This document shows, piece by piece, positions 14,415 through 22,926 of a stretch of 25,121 nucleotides of DNA. The stretch's first letter is position 1. Every line of letters starts with the position of its first letter. The notes under the pieces were generated by a model that saw nothing but the letters and a program-made list of their open reading frames with translations, ran no database searches and had not been told where the DNA came from. This DNA comes from an uncultured Spirochaetales bacterium (GTDB lineage Bacteria > Spirochaetota > Spirochaetia > Treponematales > Treponemataceae), in contig CAMGSV010000008.1 in NCBI GenBank assembly GCA_946061495.1, forward strand, positions 1-25,121, given 5' to 3'. Both the position numbers and the translations under genes were made by a program.

Positions 14415-15008
14415 CTAGTATCTGAAGGACATGCGCTGGATTGGGGAAGGGCCGAGACGATGACAGGCCTCCCGATGGGCCTTGGTGGGATAGCCCTTGT
14501 GCTTCTCGTATCCATAGCCCGGATAGAGTTTAGCGTAATCCTCCATCATCATGTCCCGCTGGGTTTTGGCCAGAATTGATGCGGCCATTACCTCCGGGAA
14601 GGTTGCGTCAGCCTTGGGCAAGGCCCTCCCCGGCACTGGTAGTTTCGGCATACAATTTCCATCAGTAATAGCTTCAAGGACACATTCCAAATCACCGCCA
14701 AATTCACGAAGAAAAAAGGACTCGAGCCGTTCCTCCAGCTGGGCAAAAGCCTTTTCCATTGCGAGAAGGCTAGCTTGGAGAATGTTAATTTCATCGATGG
14801 TGGTGTGGTCCACAATACCCACTCCCCAACAGCACCGGTGGAGAATCTCCTGTCGGGCCGCCAGACGCTTCTTGAGGCTCAGCTTTTTGGAGTCATCCAG
14901 CAGCTCCACGGGAAATTCTGGGGGCAGCACCACTGCAGCGGCCACCACTGGGCCAGCCAGGGGCCCCCTCCCCGCCTCGTCAAGACCGCACACAAGATGA
15001 ACCGCCAT
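14415..15008 (-). CDS. rnhB: Ribonuclease HII
   Basis: RNase HII nicks at ribonucleotides embedded in DNA, starting ribonucleotide excision repair. The 197-residue protein has GLDEAGRGPLAGP with catalytic D10 and E11, DDSKKLS (38-44), D116 in ITDGN and D134 in KADATFPEVMAASILAK; KGYPTKAH is the usual C-terminal motif. The ATG overlaps the previous gene's stop by one base (TGATG), so it is translationally coupled to the exported-protein module though functionally unrelated as far as can be seen. Confidence 0.96.
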   Translation of the reverse strand: MAVHLVCGLDEAGRGPLAGPVVAAAVVLPPEFPVELLDDSKKLSLKKRLAARQEILHRCCWGVGIVDHTTIDEINILQASLLAMEKAFAQLEERLESFFLREFGGDLECVLEAITDGNCMPKLPVPGRALPKADATFPEVMAASILAKTQRDMMMEDYAKLYPGYGYEKHKGYPTKAHREACHRLGPSPIQRMSFRY

Positions 15009-16321
15009 CAGGGAGCCCGCCGCACCTGGAACCAGGCCGTCTTGACTGCCTGGGAATCACCCGATGAACCGTCGGGAGCCTCCAAAACAATCACCTCCCT
15101 ATCCAACGAATCCTTCTCGGTAGAAAGCTCCTGATCAGCCGCATCCATCCCAGCAGAGGAATTGTCCTCGATGGCGGCAGCTTCCGTCGCGGCAGGTGGA
15201 TTGTCACGGAAGTCCTGGGAGGAGCCTGCATCAAGAATCAGCGAGTCGGGAAAGAATCCGGCACAGGCCACATACAGTTCCTGGTTTGACAGGTGGGTGG
15301 TAATCTGGGGACGATCCGCAACATAGTCAAGGCTAATGGCCAGGGCCTCTCCGGCCATGGTGTACAGCACCACAAATCCATTGTCCCGAATCCACCCCCC
15401 CTCCTGATCGCAGAGGCCAAGGGTGTAGGTTCCCTGTTCCCGAGGAGAAAACACAAAGGCAGGCGAAACAATCCCACGGGCAAAGGACAGCGGACCACTG
15501 TCGGGGGCATACAGGATTCCTTCAGGAACCGATAAGGCTGGGGTGACGGAAAGGAGACCGTTCATCTTTGCATCGATAAATCCCATGGTGGTCTTTCCAG
15601 GCAGGAGACTTGAATAAAACAGCTCCTCAAGCTCCGGTCCCTCGGTCACCCCATGGGCTACAGAAAGTATTTCGGGAGTCGTCATCCCCTCTTCAAAACG
15701 AATCTCATACCAATTGCCAGATCTGTCTGAAAAATAATATGACTGTCGGTGGGAAAACCCTGCCGTTCCGGGATACACCTGGCAGGGAATCCGCATCAAA
15801 GGAACGCCGCTCCCCTTGTCCAGGCAAACGAGGGCTGGCTGAGCATCGAGGAACACCACTGCATCATAAAAGGCTCCAGGAGGTGTTACCAAAGGATATT
15901 CCCCCACATAGGTCCACAGGGGAGGCTCCTGTGGCTGGACTGGAGAGCCAGTCTCTCCCTCAGCCACCGGCTCCTTGTGGAAGGAAATCAACTGCACGGT
16001 ATACTCGTCGGGACAGGAATAGACAGGAGTCCAGGGGGGTGTCTGCTCCACCATAGCGTCAATCTCAGCCGCTTTGCCCTCCATTGAAAGGAGATGGGGA
16101 AGCAAGCCCTGGATGGAGGTTTGCTGACGGAGAAGATTCTCCTGCTGTTCCTCCATGCGCTTTTCCTCCGCCACCACCTGCGGCCAGAGAATCTGACGCA
16201 CCAGTTGATTGTAAACAGGAAACACGCCCGTCAGATAGAGACCCACCAGCAGGCCTCCCAGCACAAAAACAATTGCCAGGAGAATCAAGGTTATCTTCAT
16301 TCCACGTGACTTTATGGCCAT
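15008..16321 (-). CDS. Membrane-anchored protein of unknown function (exported module, third gene)
   Basis: I do not recognise this 437-residue protein. A short basic N-terminus precedes one hydrophobic helix (about 9-32, LILLAIVFVLGGLLVGLYL). A Q/E-rich segment (about 50-72) likely forms a short coiled coil. The rest (about 95-380) looks beta-rich with aromatic residues and repeated YxxP and G-rich turns, consistent with an extracytoplasmic beta domain. Residues 370-425 are acidic and disordered (E, D, S, A). The sequence suggests an inner-membrane protein with a large periplasmic domain. The start codon overlaps the previous stop by one base (TAATG), and rnhB overlaps its own stop in turn, so stoichiometric co-expression with the two upstream genes is likely. 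Confidence 0.75.
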   Translation of the reverse strand: MAIKSRGMKITLILLAIVFVLGGLLVGLYLTGVFPVYNQLVRQILWPQVVAEEKRMEEQQENLLRQQTSIQGLLPHLLSMEGKAAEIDAMVEQTPPWTPVYSCPDEYTVQLISFHKEPVAEGETGSPVQPQEPPLWTYVGEYPLVTPPGAFYDAVVFLDAQPALVCLDKGSGVPLMRIPCQVYPGTAGFSHRQSYYFSDRSGNWYEIRFEEGMTTPEILSVAHGVTEGPELEELFYSSLLPGKTTMGFIDAKMNGLLSVTPALSVPEGILYAPDSGPLSFARGIVSPAFVFSPREQGTYTLGLCDQEGGWIRDNGFVVLYTMAGEALAISLDYVADRPQITTHLSNQELYVACAGFFPDSLILDAGSSQDFRDNPPAATEAAAIEDNSSAGMDAADQELSTEKDSLDREVIVLEAPDGSSGDSQAVKTAWFQVRRAP

Positions 16322-17640
16322 TACAGTGATCCTCCATTTCCCATTTCAGGATTATTTCCACTGGCAGGACGATGCAGCAAGGATACCGCCCGCTCAAAAT
16401 AGACGGGAGCCATGGTGCTGATACAGGACAAGTCAGCGGAAAGACGCTCCAAGTCATTGGCGGGAAGACAATACAAAACAAAAAGATCATCCTCCACCGC
16501 CTGTATTGCCGAGGCTGAAAAAATCGGGAGGGCAGCTTCCAGGGAAAAGCCCCACTGGCTTTTCAACATGCAGCCTTTCAGATACAAATCCTCGCAACGG
16601 GAGGCAGCTGTCTCACCACTGTGGTAATCAAGCAAGTAGCTATAGACCTTTCCACCAGCGGGCAGATGGCGGAGCAAATACATCAGTGTGTGATGTGACA
16701 CCACCTGGCTCCAGTCAATGTCACCAACAGGTGGGGGCAATACAAGCTCCGCCACACCAGCCGCCTGCGTCTTTCCACCAGCTGCATCTCCTGTCTCCGG
16801 CACCGCCTCCGAGTCTTCATCAGCAGATGCCCCATCAATAGATTCTGCATTTGCTTCTGTTTCGACAGCAGTTCCCTCCCCTGCCTCACCTTGGGCGGTG
16901 GTGTCAGCAATGGTTCCTGCTTCCAGCGCCTGGTTAAAACGTGATACCAGCTGATGGAAGTCCGTCAGACCGTGGTACAACAAGGCATTCCGATAGCTGT
17001 CCTCCACCGGCATGAAGAAATAGTCATCCTGGGAGAGGGTCAATTGAGGAAGGGTACCGTACTCCAGCAGAGGAACGTCCCCAACGCCCATAATAGGATT
17101 TTGAACCAGTTCCTGAAAGAAGGTCACCACCGTATCGGACCAGGGATGAACGGCTACAATCCCCTCCTCCAACTGGGCAAAAAACGCTGACACCACCTGC
17201 TGCACCTGAGGCAAGGCAGTCATATTCAGCTCCATCATCTTGTCCAGACTGCCGTCCTGCTGAATTTTCTGGAACTGCGGCAGCACCGCCGCCTGGAACC
17301 ACAGGCATTCAGCCAAGACATAGGGCTGCAGCTCGTACATGGATTTGCAGCTATCCATAAACGACTGAAAACTTTCCAGATACCGATCCAAGGCTAGCGT
17401 TCCAAGATGCTTCCAATTCAGCAGCTGGGACTGGAGCTCCTGGTCCGAAAACAGAAAGTCTGGAGCAAAAACTTCCTCCGAACCATCCGCAGCAGCAATG
17501 GCTTCATCTTCGGTGAAGGATTCCGGCACGCTCCTGTTCTGGAGACGGGGGACCCCATCCTGCTGAGACACTGCTGACTGTCCCCACAAAACCGTGGACA
17601 GCAACAGGAGAGGAAAAACACACGTAAAAGCTTTTTTCAA
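16321..17640 (-). CDS. Secreted protein of unknown function (exported module, second gene)
   Basis: I do not recognise this 439-residue protein. It has a clear signal peptide (MKKAFTCVFPLLLLSTVLWG) with probable cleavage after a small-residue site near WGQSA. Residues 65-240 look helical. Residues 242-296 form an alanine-, glutamate- and glycine-rich acidic linker, and a second folded part follows to the C-terminus. There is no later transmembrane segment, so it is probably periplasmic. The frame opens at TTG 17646, but that overlaps the ribosome binding site. TTG at 17640 has GGGAG 6 bases upstream and yields an ideal signal peptide, so I use it. It begins 2 bases after the upstream gene ends. 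Confidence 0.75.
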   Translation of the reverse strand: MKKAFTCVFPLLLLSTVLWGQSAVSQQDGVPRLQNRSVPESFTEDEAIAAADGSEEVFAPDFLFSDQELQSQLLNWKHLGTLALDRYLESFQSFMDSCKSMYELQPYVLAECLWFQAAVLPQFQKIQQDGSLDKMMELNMTALPQVQQVVSAFFAQLEEGIVAVHPWSDTVVTFFQELVQNPIMGVGDVPLLEYGTLPQLTLSQDDYFFMPVEDSYRNALLYHGLTDFHQLVSRFNQALEAGTIADTTAQGEAGEGTAVETEANAESIDGASADEDSEAVPETGDAAGGKTQAAGVAELVLPPPVGDIDWSQVVSHHTLMYLLRHLPAGGKVYSYLLDYHSGETAASRCEDLYLKGCMLKSQWGFSLEAALPIFSASAIQAVEDDLFVLYCLPANDLERLSADLSCISTMAPVYFERAVSLLHRPASGNNPEMGNGGSL

Positions 17641-17642
17641 GT

Positions 17643-20033
17643 TCAACTCCCTGGGAAACCAGAAATGATATTGTCCCGGCTTTCAATCTGCTTTGAACGC
17701 ACATCCTTCCAGACAGGAACCAGCTGTGCTGCAACGGCAGACCGACCTTTAAAAACTCCATGGAATTCGTTGTTAATCAAGGAATAACCTACACCAGTCA
17801 GCTCCGCCACCCGACCAAGATTTCCAAAAATCCTGCACTGGGAATCTGAAAGCTGGAATCCACCAGCAGACAGGGAGAACACCACCGCAGTGGGAGCCAC
17901 CACCGTGAGCCTTCCGCCGTCCACAACCACATAGCTCCTCAGTCCAGATAACAGGGCACCGTATCCTTCCGACTGGATGGTAATGCCGGAATCAAAGATA
18001 GAAACGGTGGAGTCCACTGCCGAAATCAGCGTTCCGTTGGAGGGAAAGTCCCCTAAAACCTCGCAGTTGAATAGGGAAAGGCTGCCGTTCAAAACGGATA
18101 GAAGGGGATGCCCACCTGGCATATCGGCCCCATCGGTGGACTGCTTTTCCAACACACAATCCTTTATGACCACCTGACCATTCCTTGCAACAAGCCTCCC
18201 GCCTGGCAACATGGTAAGGCCAGAACCAGTATCATTACCAATAATCTCACAGCTGGAGGGTATGGACAACACGTCATCCACCGGCACCATTCCCAAAAGG
18301 TGGATGCGGACAAAGTCCAAGTCTGCAGTCTGCTCCAGTGCCTGCTGTACACTGGAAAAGGGCCGGGCCAGGCTTCCGTCTCGATGTATAGAACCCACCG
18401 ACTCTCCTGCAGACCCTGCCTCCACGTAGAAATTGAGAGGATCCACAATGGTCTGGTAACTCACCATCTGACTACGGTTTCCATTCGAATCCTCACTATA
18501 AGCACGCACCTGAAACAAGTGGGCGTGATCCAAATGAGGTTCCAGCTTGATGGGCTTCCCGTTGTAGGGCTGGAAGTCTTCTCCAGCAACCGATGAATCC
18601 ATCAATGGCAGCGTATCCGACAGATTCAAGGCCAAATCCTTAAATCCAGATTCCTCGGACACCAACATTTCCAAGGAATAAAACACCCTGGAGTCATCCT
18701 TCTGGTCCAGGGTAAGGTGGACCTCCTTGCGGTTGTAGAACAAGTTGCTGTCAGCATTGACTGCAGGAGCCTCCGGAGGGCACTTATCTATAGCAACATC
18801 CACCCGGCTCCTACCTTGATAGAGGCCCTGATAATAGACATCTATGGAAAAGGTTTCACTGAATTCCTCGCCGTAAAAGGCATCAATACGGAGGGATGGC
18901 AATGGCTTCTGACCGGAACCTGTTGGAGCCAGGGTATAATCCTTTCCAAGGCTTACATCCACAGCCTCCCGTCCCCGAAAATCCAACTGGGCCTGAGGTC
19001 GAGGTGGCAGGTACATGCTGTAGACAGGATTTCCCTGCTCATAGGCCACGCTCTGCCAATAGATGGTATGCCCCACACTTCTGTCCACCAGTACAGAACC
19101 AGTGGCCTCCTGCCAGTATCCCTCGTCCATCAGGTAAATCAGCTTGTTCTGGGTAAAGGTGAGGGTGCTCCAGTCACGTATCTGAAAGGGAGGCTGGCGG
19201 TAGTCCGGCACAGGCTCCGGTGAAGTCTCCTGCTGATGAGTCAAATGAGAACCGGTATCAACAGGGGGGAGCGCACCAGCAGCAGAATAATACTCAACCT
19301 TCACCTCACCAGTGGAAACTGCGGTCCCAGCACTAACGTCAACTGCCGGCACAGGATTTCCTTCAGTTTTAGCTGAAGCAGCCTCCACCTTTGGAGAAGG
19401 AGGAGGCACTATGTCGCCAGCAGCGGCAATACCGCTAGGACTAATGACAAAACGCCAGGAGTTCACCCCGTCAGTGACCTGACAGGGAACAAATCGTTGG
19501 GGAAAGGTGCCACCATCAAGGCTCAGCACCTGCTGCCCCGGCAAAAAAACTGGAGAATCACCCAGCCGGTAGGAATACCCCTCTGGAATAACAATCTGCT
19601 GTCCCATGGAATAGAGTGCCAAGGGCTGGCTGAAATTCACATCCAAGCTCAAATCAGCGTCACCCTTTTGGGGCTGAACGGAATACTCGATGGTGTAGAC
19701 CATGGCATCCCCCTGGGGAAACACCAGCGCAACACGCAGGAAAACATCGCCCTCGGCCTCCAGCATCACCGGGCCATCATAGGCAAAGCCCGACTCCATA
19801 GGATGGGAACCGGAAAAGGAATAGAAGACCTCGCAAGACTCAGGCACTTCCAGTACCAGGGGCTGCTTGTTCACCCAGGTTCCCGGCTTGGGGCTTACGA
19901 TGACAAAGTCCCGGGCAATTTTTGCAGAGGCTGTATCCTCAACCATCGTGGGCTGTGCAAGGGCAATCGGTTGCCCAAGGGAAACCTGCATCGTCAAAAA
20001 AAAGGCGGAAAAAAACAGAGACAAGCGTTTCAT
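17643..20033 (-). CDS. Large exported beta-helix protein (exported module, first gene)
   Basis: A 796-residue exported protein of unknown function. An N-terminal signal peptide (MKRLSLFFSAFFLTMQVSLG) is followed by a chitobiase C-terminal/Ig-like domain at about 46-118 (KPGTWVNKQPLVL through VFYSFSGSHP). A low-complexity linker spans 205-275. A second similar domain lies at about 417-530 and ends FQVRAYSEDSNGNRS. The C-terminal 240 residues start with GSLARPFSSVQQALEQ and show repeated short strands and turns typical of a right-handed parallel beta-helix, as in DUF1565 or pectin-lyase-fold proteins. No catalytic residues can be assigned. The frame is open to 20192 over the phosphoribosyltransferase gene, but ATG 20033 has AAGGAG 8 bases upstream and starts the signal peptide. 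Confidence 0.8.
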   Translation of the reverse strand: MKRLSLFFSAFFLTMQVSLGQPIALAQPTMVEDTASAKIARDFVIVSPKPGTWVNKQPLVLEVPESCEVFYSFSGSHPMESGFAYDGPVMLEAEGDVFLRVALVFPQGDAMVYTIEYSVQPQKGDADLSLDVNFSQPLALYSMGQQIVIPEGYSYRLGDSPVFLPGQQVLSLDGGTFPQRFVPCQVTDGVNSWRFVISPSGIAAAGDIVPPPSPKVEAASAKTEGNPVPAVDVSAGTAVSTGEVKVEYYSAAGALPPVDTGSHLTHQQETSPEPVPDYRQPPFQIRDWSTLTFTQNKLIYLMDEGYWQEATGSVLVDRSVGHTIYWQSVAYEQGNPVYSMYLPPRPQAQLDFRGREAVDVSLGKDYTLAPTGSGQKPLPSLRIDAFYGEEFSETFSIDVYYQGLYQGRSRVDVAIDKCPPEAPAVNADSNLFYNRKEVHLTLDQKDDSRVFYSLEMLVSEESGFKDLALNLSDTLPLMDSSVAGEDFQPYNGKPIKLEPHLDHAHLFQVRAYSEDSNGNRSQMVSYQTIVDPLNFYVEAGSAGESVGSIHRDGSLARPFSSVQQALEQTADLDFVRIHLLGMVPVDDVLSIPSSCEIIGNDTGSGLTMLPGGRLVARNGQVVIKDCVLEKQSTDGADMPGGHPLLSVLNGSLSLFNCEVLGDFPSNGTLISAVDSTVSIFDSGITIQSEGYGALLSGLRSYVVVDGGRLTVVAPTAVVFSLSAGGFQLSDSQCRIFGNLGRVAELTGVGYSLINNEFHGVFKGRSAVAAQLVPVWKDVRSKQIESRDNIISGFPGS

Positions 20034-20085
20034 CTTACAAACTCCTTCACACAGGAATCTCCTCAAGCAACCGTAATACAGAAGC

Positions 20086-20703
20086 CTACAGTCTCTCGCT
20101 GGAAGAAAGTGCCTGGAAAACCTCCCGTAGCTCCGGATCCACCTTGAAGTAATGCTCCTCCAACTCCTGCTGAGAAAGACCAATAAGCTCATGGCTCATG
20201 TAGTGAATCCAGCGATCCTCCTCCGGCTTGGTGATGGTGAATTTCCGGCAGAAATAGTCAGGCTGAATGGGCAGCTGCTCCTCCTGGTAGGTGAAATACT
20301 TATAGTCGTGGACGGCCACCTTGATATCGCTTCTGGGAATCCCCTTTTCCAGAAGCACCTCCACCAAATAATTGATGGTTTTTCCGGAATCGAAGATATC
20401 ATCCACCAGCAGAATCTTATCACCATGACGCAGATGCTCAGGGGAATAGGTCCAGCCGTCCACCATCACCCTGTCGTGCTGACGGATGTCGGAATAGGAA
20501 CGGGCAACAACTGCGGCATAGAGCACCGGCCGCTCACCCTTGCGGGCAATCTTGAAATACTCGCTGATGACATTGGCCATATAGGCTCCACCACGGAGAG
20601 AGACATAAATCACATCAGGGATAAACCCCTCGTTATAAATCTTATGGGCCAACTTCAACGCATTGTTGCGCACCTTGTCGTAGGGAAGAAATTCTTTCAG
20701 CAT
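20086..20703 (-). CDS. Purine-type phosphoribosyltransferase (XGPRT/HPRT-like)
   Basis: A 205-residue type I phosphoribosyltransferase. The PRPP-binding loop ILLVDDIFDSGKT (about 97-109) and the PPi-loop region VSLRGGAYMANV (34-45) are clear. The compact size and C-terminal arrangement resemble the XGPRT/hypoxanthine phosphoribosyltransferase group that salvages purine bases to nucleotides; exact base specificity cannot be read from sequence. ATG 20703 has GAGG 5 bases upstream. It heads the minus-strand unit that continues with three exported proteins and rnhB; 52 bases separate it from the next start. Its promoter is divergent from the small membrane protein gene. Confidence 0.88.
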   Translation of the reverse strand: MLKEFLPYDKVRNNALKLAHKIYNEGFIPDVIYVSLRGGAYMANVISEYFKIARKGERPVLYAAVVARSYSDIRQHDRVMVDGWTYSPEHLRHGDKILLVDDIFDSGKTINYLVEVLLEKGIPRSDIKVAVHDYKYFTYQEEQLPIQPDYFCRKFTITKPEEDRWIHYMSHELIGLSQQELEEHYFKVDPELREVFQALSSSERL

Positions 20704-20720
20704 ATAAACCTCATTATAAA

Positions 20721-20749
20721 ATCATATCGGAAATCTTTGGATAATACAA
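20721..20749 (-). promoter_or_regulatory. Promoter of the phosphoribosyltransferase-exported module unit
   Basis: On the minus strand TTGTAT (20744-20749) and TATGAT (20721-20726) are separated by 17 bases. A perfect TATAAT lies a few bases further downstream but is too close to the ATG to allow the GAGG ribosome binding site in the message. Confidence 0.65.
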
Positions 20750-20764
20750 GACAAAAAGGCTCCA

Positions 20765-20793
20765 TTGCCATAGTGACAAGAAGCAGCTATACT
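20765..20793 (+). promoter_or_regulatory. Promoter of the small membrane protein gene (leaderless layout)
   Basis: TTGCCA (20765-20770) and TATACT (20788-20793) are separated by 17 bases. The -10 box ends 7 bases before the ATG at 20801, placing the expected start site on or beside the initiation codon. Confidence 0.65.
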
Positions 20794-20800
20794 TCACCTC

Positions 20801-21052
20801 ATGAACAAGAGACATTCCATCTATTATCTTGTATCAGCCTACCTTGGCTACATCGCCTACAGCCTGATCAAGGATATCAGGGAGGGGGCCCCCACTTCCA
20901 CAGCCATGAACATACTTACCGTGGGGTTCTTTTCACTGGCTGCGGTGGGCATTGCAGTCTACACCACCATACTGGTGCTTCGTGACAAAAAAAGACAGAA
21001 GCAGAGAGAGAAAAAAGAAAAAACGGGGGATTTGGATGATTCCCAAGGCTAG
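20801..21052 (+). CDS. Small two-helix membrane protein of unknown function
   Basis: An 83-residue protein with two predicted transmembrane helices (about 6-23 and 37-60) joined by a short charged loop. A strongly basic segment follows (KKRQKQREKKEK), then an acidic end; by the positive-inside rule the basic tail is cytoplasmic. I do not recognise the family. There is no Shine-Dalgarno before the ATG, but a well-spaced promoter ends 7 bases upstream, suggesting a leaderless message. It overlaps the next gene by 17 bases, so the two are coupled. Confidence 0.75.
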   Translation: MNKRHSIYYLVSAYLGYIAYSLIKDIREGAPTSTAMNILTVGFFSLAAVGIAVYTTILVLRDKKRQKQREKKEKTGDLDDSQG

Positions 21053-21572
21053 TCTCAAGGAATTCCAACATGAATTTAACCAGCGAACGGGAGATAGCAT
21101 CAAAAAGCTGGTGATGGCAAAAATTGTAGAAACCCCCGCCTATGTCATCAAGGAGCTGGGACTGGAATTTCCCCCCGGCCAAAACCTTTTGTGGGGTCTC
21201 CTCATCTTTGGCCAGCAGGACATTCACTTCTTTGTCCATGCCACGGAAAGCTCTCTGGCCACCATGTTTCGCAACGCCACCAACGGCCGCCCCCCACAGG
21301 AGCAGTACCTGCAGATTTCCCGGAAGGCTCTTTGCCTACTGGAGCCAGTTCAACGGGAACCGGCCATCCTCTCACCTGCCAGATTGCTACCCTTCCTACG
21401 GGGAAAACCTCGAATGCTGAAGCTCCAGTTCCACCAGCAGGAAAAGAACTACACCCTGATTCTGGAGCCGGTGGCAGGTTTGGAGGGAATAACCACACTG
21501 CTCCCCCACTATCTGGGAGAATTTAGTTCAGACTCTTCTGGGTCAGCCGCTGCGGCCCCAAATGCAGACTGA
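21036..21572 (+). CDS. Conserved-looking protein of unknown function
   Basis: I do not recognise this 178-residue soluble protein. It has alternating strands and helices, with LLWGLLIFGQQDIHFFVHAT (about 52-71) as the most hydrophobic segment, and a disordered Ser/Ala-rich C-terminus. The open frame reaches back to 20952 inside the membrane-protein gene, but ATG 21036 has GGGGG 6 bases upstream. Its last 50 bases overlap the 3' end of the histidine kinase gene on the other strand, so the terminal Ser/Ala-rich residues may be a by-product of that overlap. Confidence 0.75.
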   Translation: MIPKASLKEFQHEFNQRTGDSIKKLVMAKIVETPAYVIKELGLEFPPGQNLLWGLLIFGQQDIHFFVHATESSLATMFRNATNGRPPQEQYLQISRKALCLLEPVQREPAILSPARLLPFLRGKPRMLKLQFHQQEKNYTLILEPVAGLEGITTLLPHYLGEFSSDSSGSAAAAPNAD

Positions 21573-22926
21573 AGGAAATCCAGCTTCCCTGCTGGCCCTC
21601 CACCGAGATGGTTCCGTTGTGAGCCTGGGCAATAAACTGGGCAATGGACAGTCCCAGGCCGCAGCCACCAGTCTCCCTGGTACGGGATGAATCACCGCGG
21701 TAAAACCGCTTGAACACCTGCCTCATCTCCTCCGGTGAAAGTCCCTCCCCCTCATTGTACACGGTCACCACAGGATGGTTGTGCCCCTTACCGAATCTCC
21801 CCTGACCACGACGATTTTGCTCCATGGACAGTGACACCCGAAGCTGTGCTCCTTCGGGGGAATTCTTTATGGCATTGTCCAGCAGGATTACCACCACCTG
21901 GCTGATGCCACCACTATCACCAATCCACTGGATGCCTTCCTCAATGGCCAGCTCCAGGTGCTTTTTCTGCTCGAACACCAAGCTTTCGAAGGGAAGCACC
22001 GCCGCCTCCACCACTCGACTTACATCCAGATTGGAATACATCATGGGTACACGACCTGCATCGTTTTTGGCCAAATACAGCAGGTCATTAATGAGGCGAG
22101 CCATCCGCTGGGTCTCGTACTTGATGTAGCCCAGCCACTTGTTGTCTCCAATCTCGCCTGCCAGGGCATCAGCATTGGCGGCCACCACGGAAACAGGTGT
22201 CTTCAACTCATGTCCTGCGTCGGCAATAAACTGCTTTTGTGTCTCAAAGGCTTCCTCCACCGGCCGTACCGAGCGTTCTGCCAGAAACCAGGCCACCAGA
22301 GTGGAAACAAGGATGGAAACAAGAAAGATTCCACCGCTAATGAGCATCAAGTGGCCGGCAGTCTGCAGCTCACGGGTGATGTCTGCCAAAGCCACCAACG
22401 AACCTTTGGGAGTACCTATTTTTACATAGAGGAAACTTCCAATGGGAGAAAAAAGAAATTGTGGTTTTTCAGTAAAACTGAGGTCAAGACCTTGGGCAAT
22501 GATAGCATCAAGTTCCTCGTCAGTATATCGAGGAAAGAAGGCCGCGAGGATGGAGGCAAAATTTCCTTCCATGTCATAGGTTATTCCAAAATTGTTGCGA
22601 AAATGCCGTTGTCCAGCGAAGGGTATCATAATGGAAAAAAACTGGCGCCATGGGTTTGCCTCCTCGGCAGGTTTCTCCAGATTGTGGTTGATCTTGCCCC
22701 GTTCTGGCAGGGGAATATCCTCCATACGGCGCTGCACCCAGTCATGTCGTTTCTCCAAGATGGGAATGTCATGCTCCACAAACCGATGGAGCGACACCTT
22801 CGTTTCGTGTAGCACGGATATGCTGACAGCTAGATTCAATGCGATGAGTATCAGGGCAAAGACAATTGCCTGAATCACCAGCACCGTCACCACCATCTTG
22901 TTCCTCAGTCGTTTGATAACCTTCAT
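21523..22926 (-). CDS. Sensor histidine kinase (OmpR-family partner)
   Basis: A 467-residue membrane kinase. Two transmembrane helices (about 11-36 and 191-215) flank a periplasmic sensor region of about 155 residues with no recognised ligand fold. The dimerisation/phosphoacceptor box AGHELKTPVSVV contains H239. The ATPase domain has the N-box LLDNAIKNSP (N351) and the G2 box GGCGLGLSIA. In the G1 box the sequence is YNEGEGL, with Asn where Asp is usual, a variation that also occurs in other kinases. The gene starts in a 4-base ATGA overlap with the response regulator. Its signal and targets cannot be inferred from sequence alone. Confidence 0.93.
   Translation of the reverse strand: MKVIKRLRNKMVVTVLVIQAIVFALILIALNLAVSISVLHETKVSLHRFVEHDIPILEKRHDWVQRRMEDIPLPERGKINHNLEKPAEEANPWRQFFSIMIPFAGQRHFRNNFGITYDMEGNFASILAAFFPRYTDEELDAIIAQGLDLSFTEKPQFLFSPIGSFLYVKIGTPKGSLVALADITRELQTAGHLMLISGGIFLVSILVSTLVAWFLAERSVRPVEEAFETQKQFIADAGHELKTPVSVVAANADALAGEIGDNKWLGYIKYETQRMARLINDLLYLAKNDAGRVPMMYSNLDVSRVVEAAVLPFESLVFEQKKHLELAIEEGIQWIGDSGGISQVVVILLDNAIKNSPEGAQLRVSLSMEQNRRGQGRFGKGHNHPVVTVYNEGEGLSPEEMRQVFKRFYRGDSSRTRETGGCGLGLSIAQFIAQAHNGTISVEGQQGSWISFSLHLGPQRLTQKSLN

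Noticed and set aside
13847..14515. 222-codon minus-strand frame opposite the PUR-domain gene
   Set aside because: The plus-strand frame matches the PUR family and has a ribosome binding site. The minus frame has cysteine-rich nonsense composition and overlaps rnhB.
21958..22812. 284-codon plus-strand frame over the histidine kinase
   Set aside because: Antisense shadow of a gene with intact kinase boxes.
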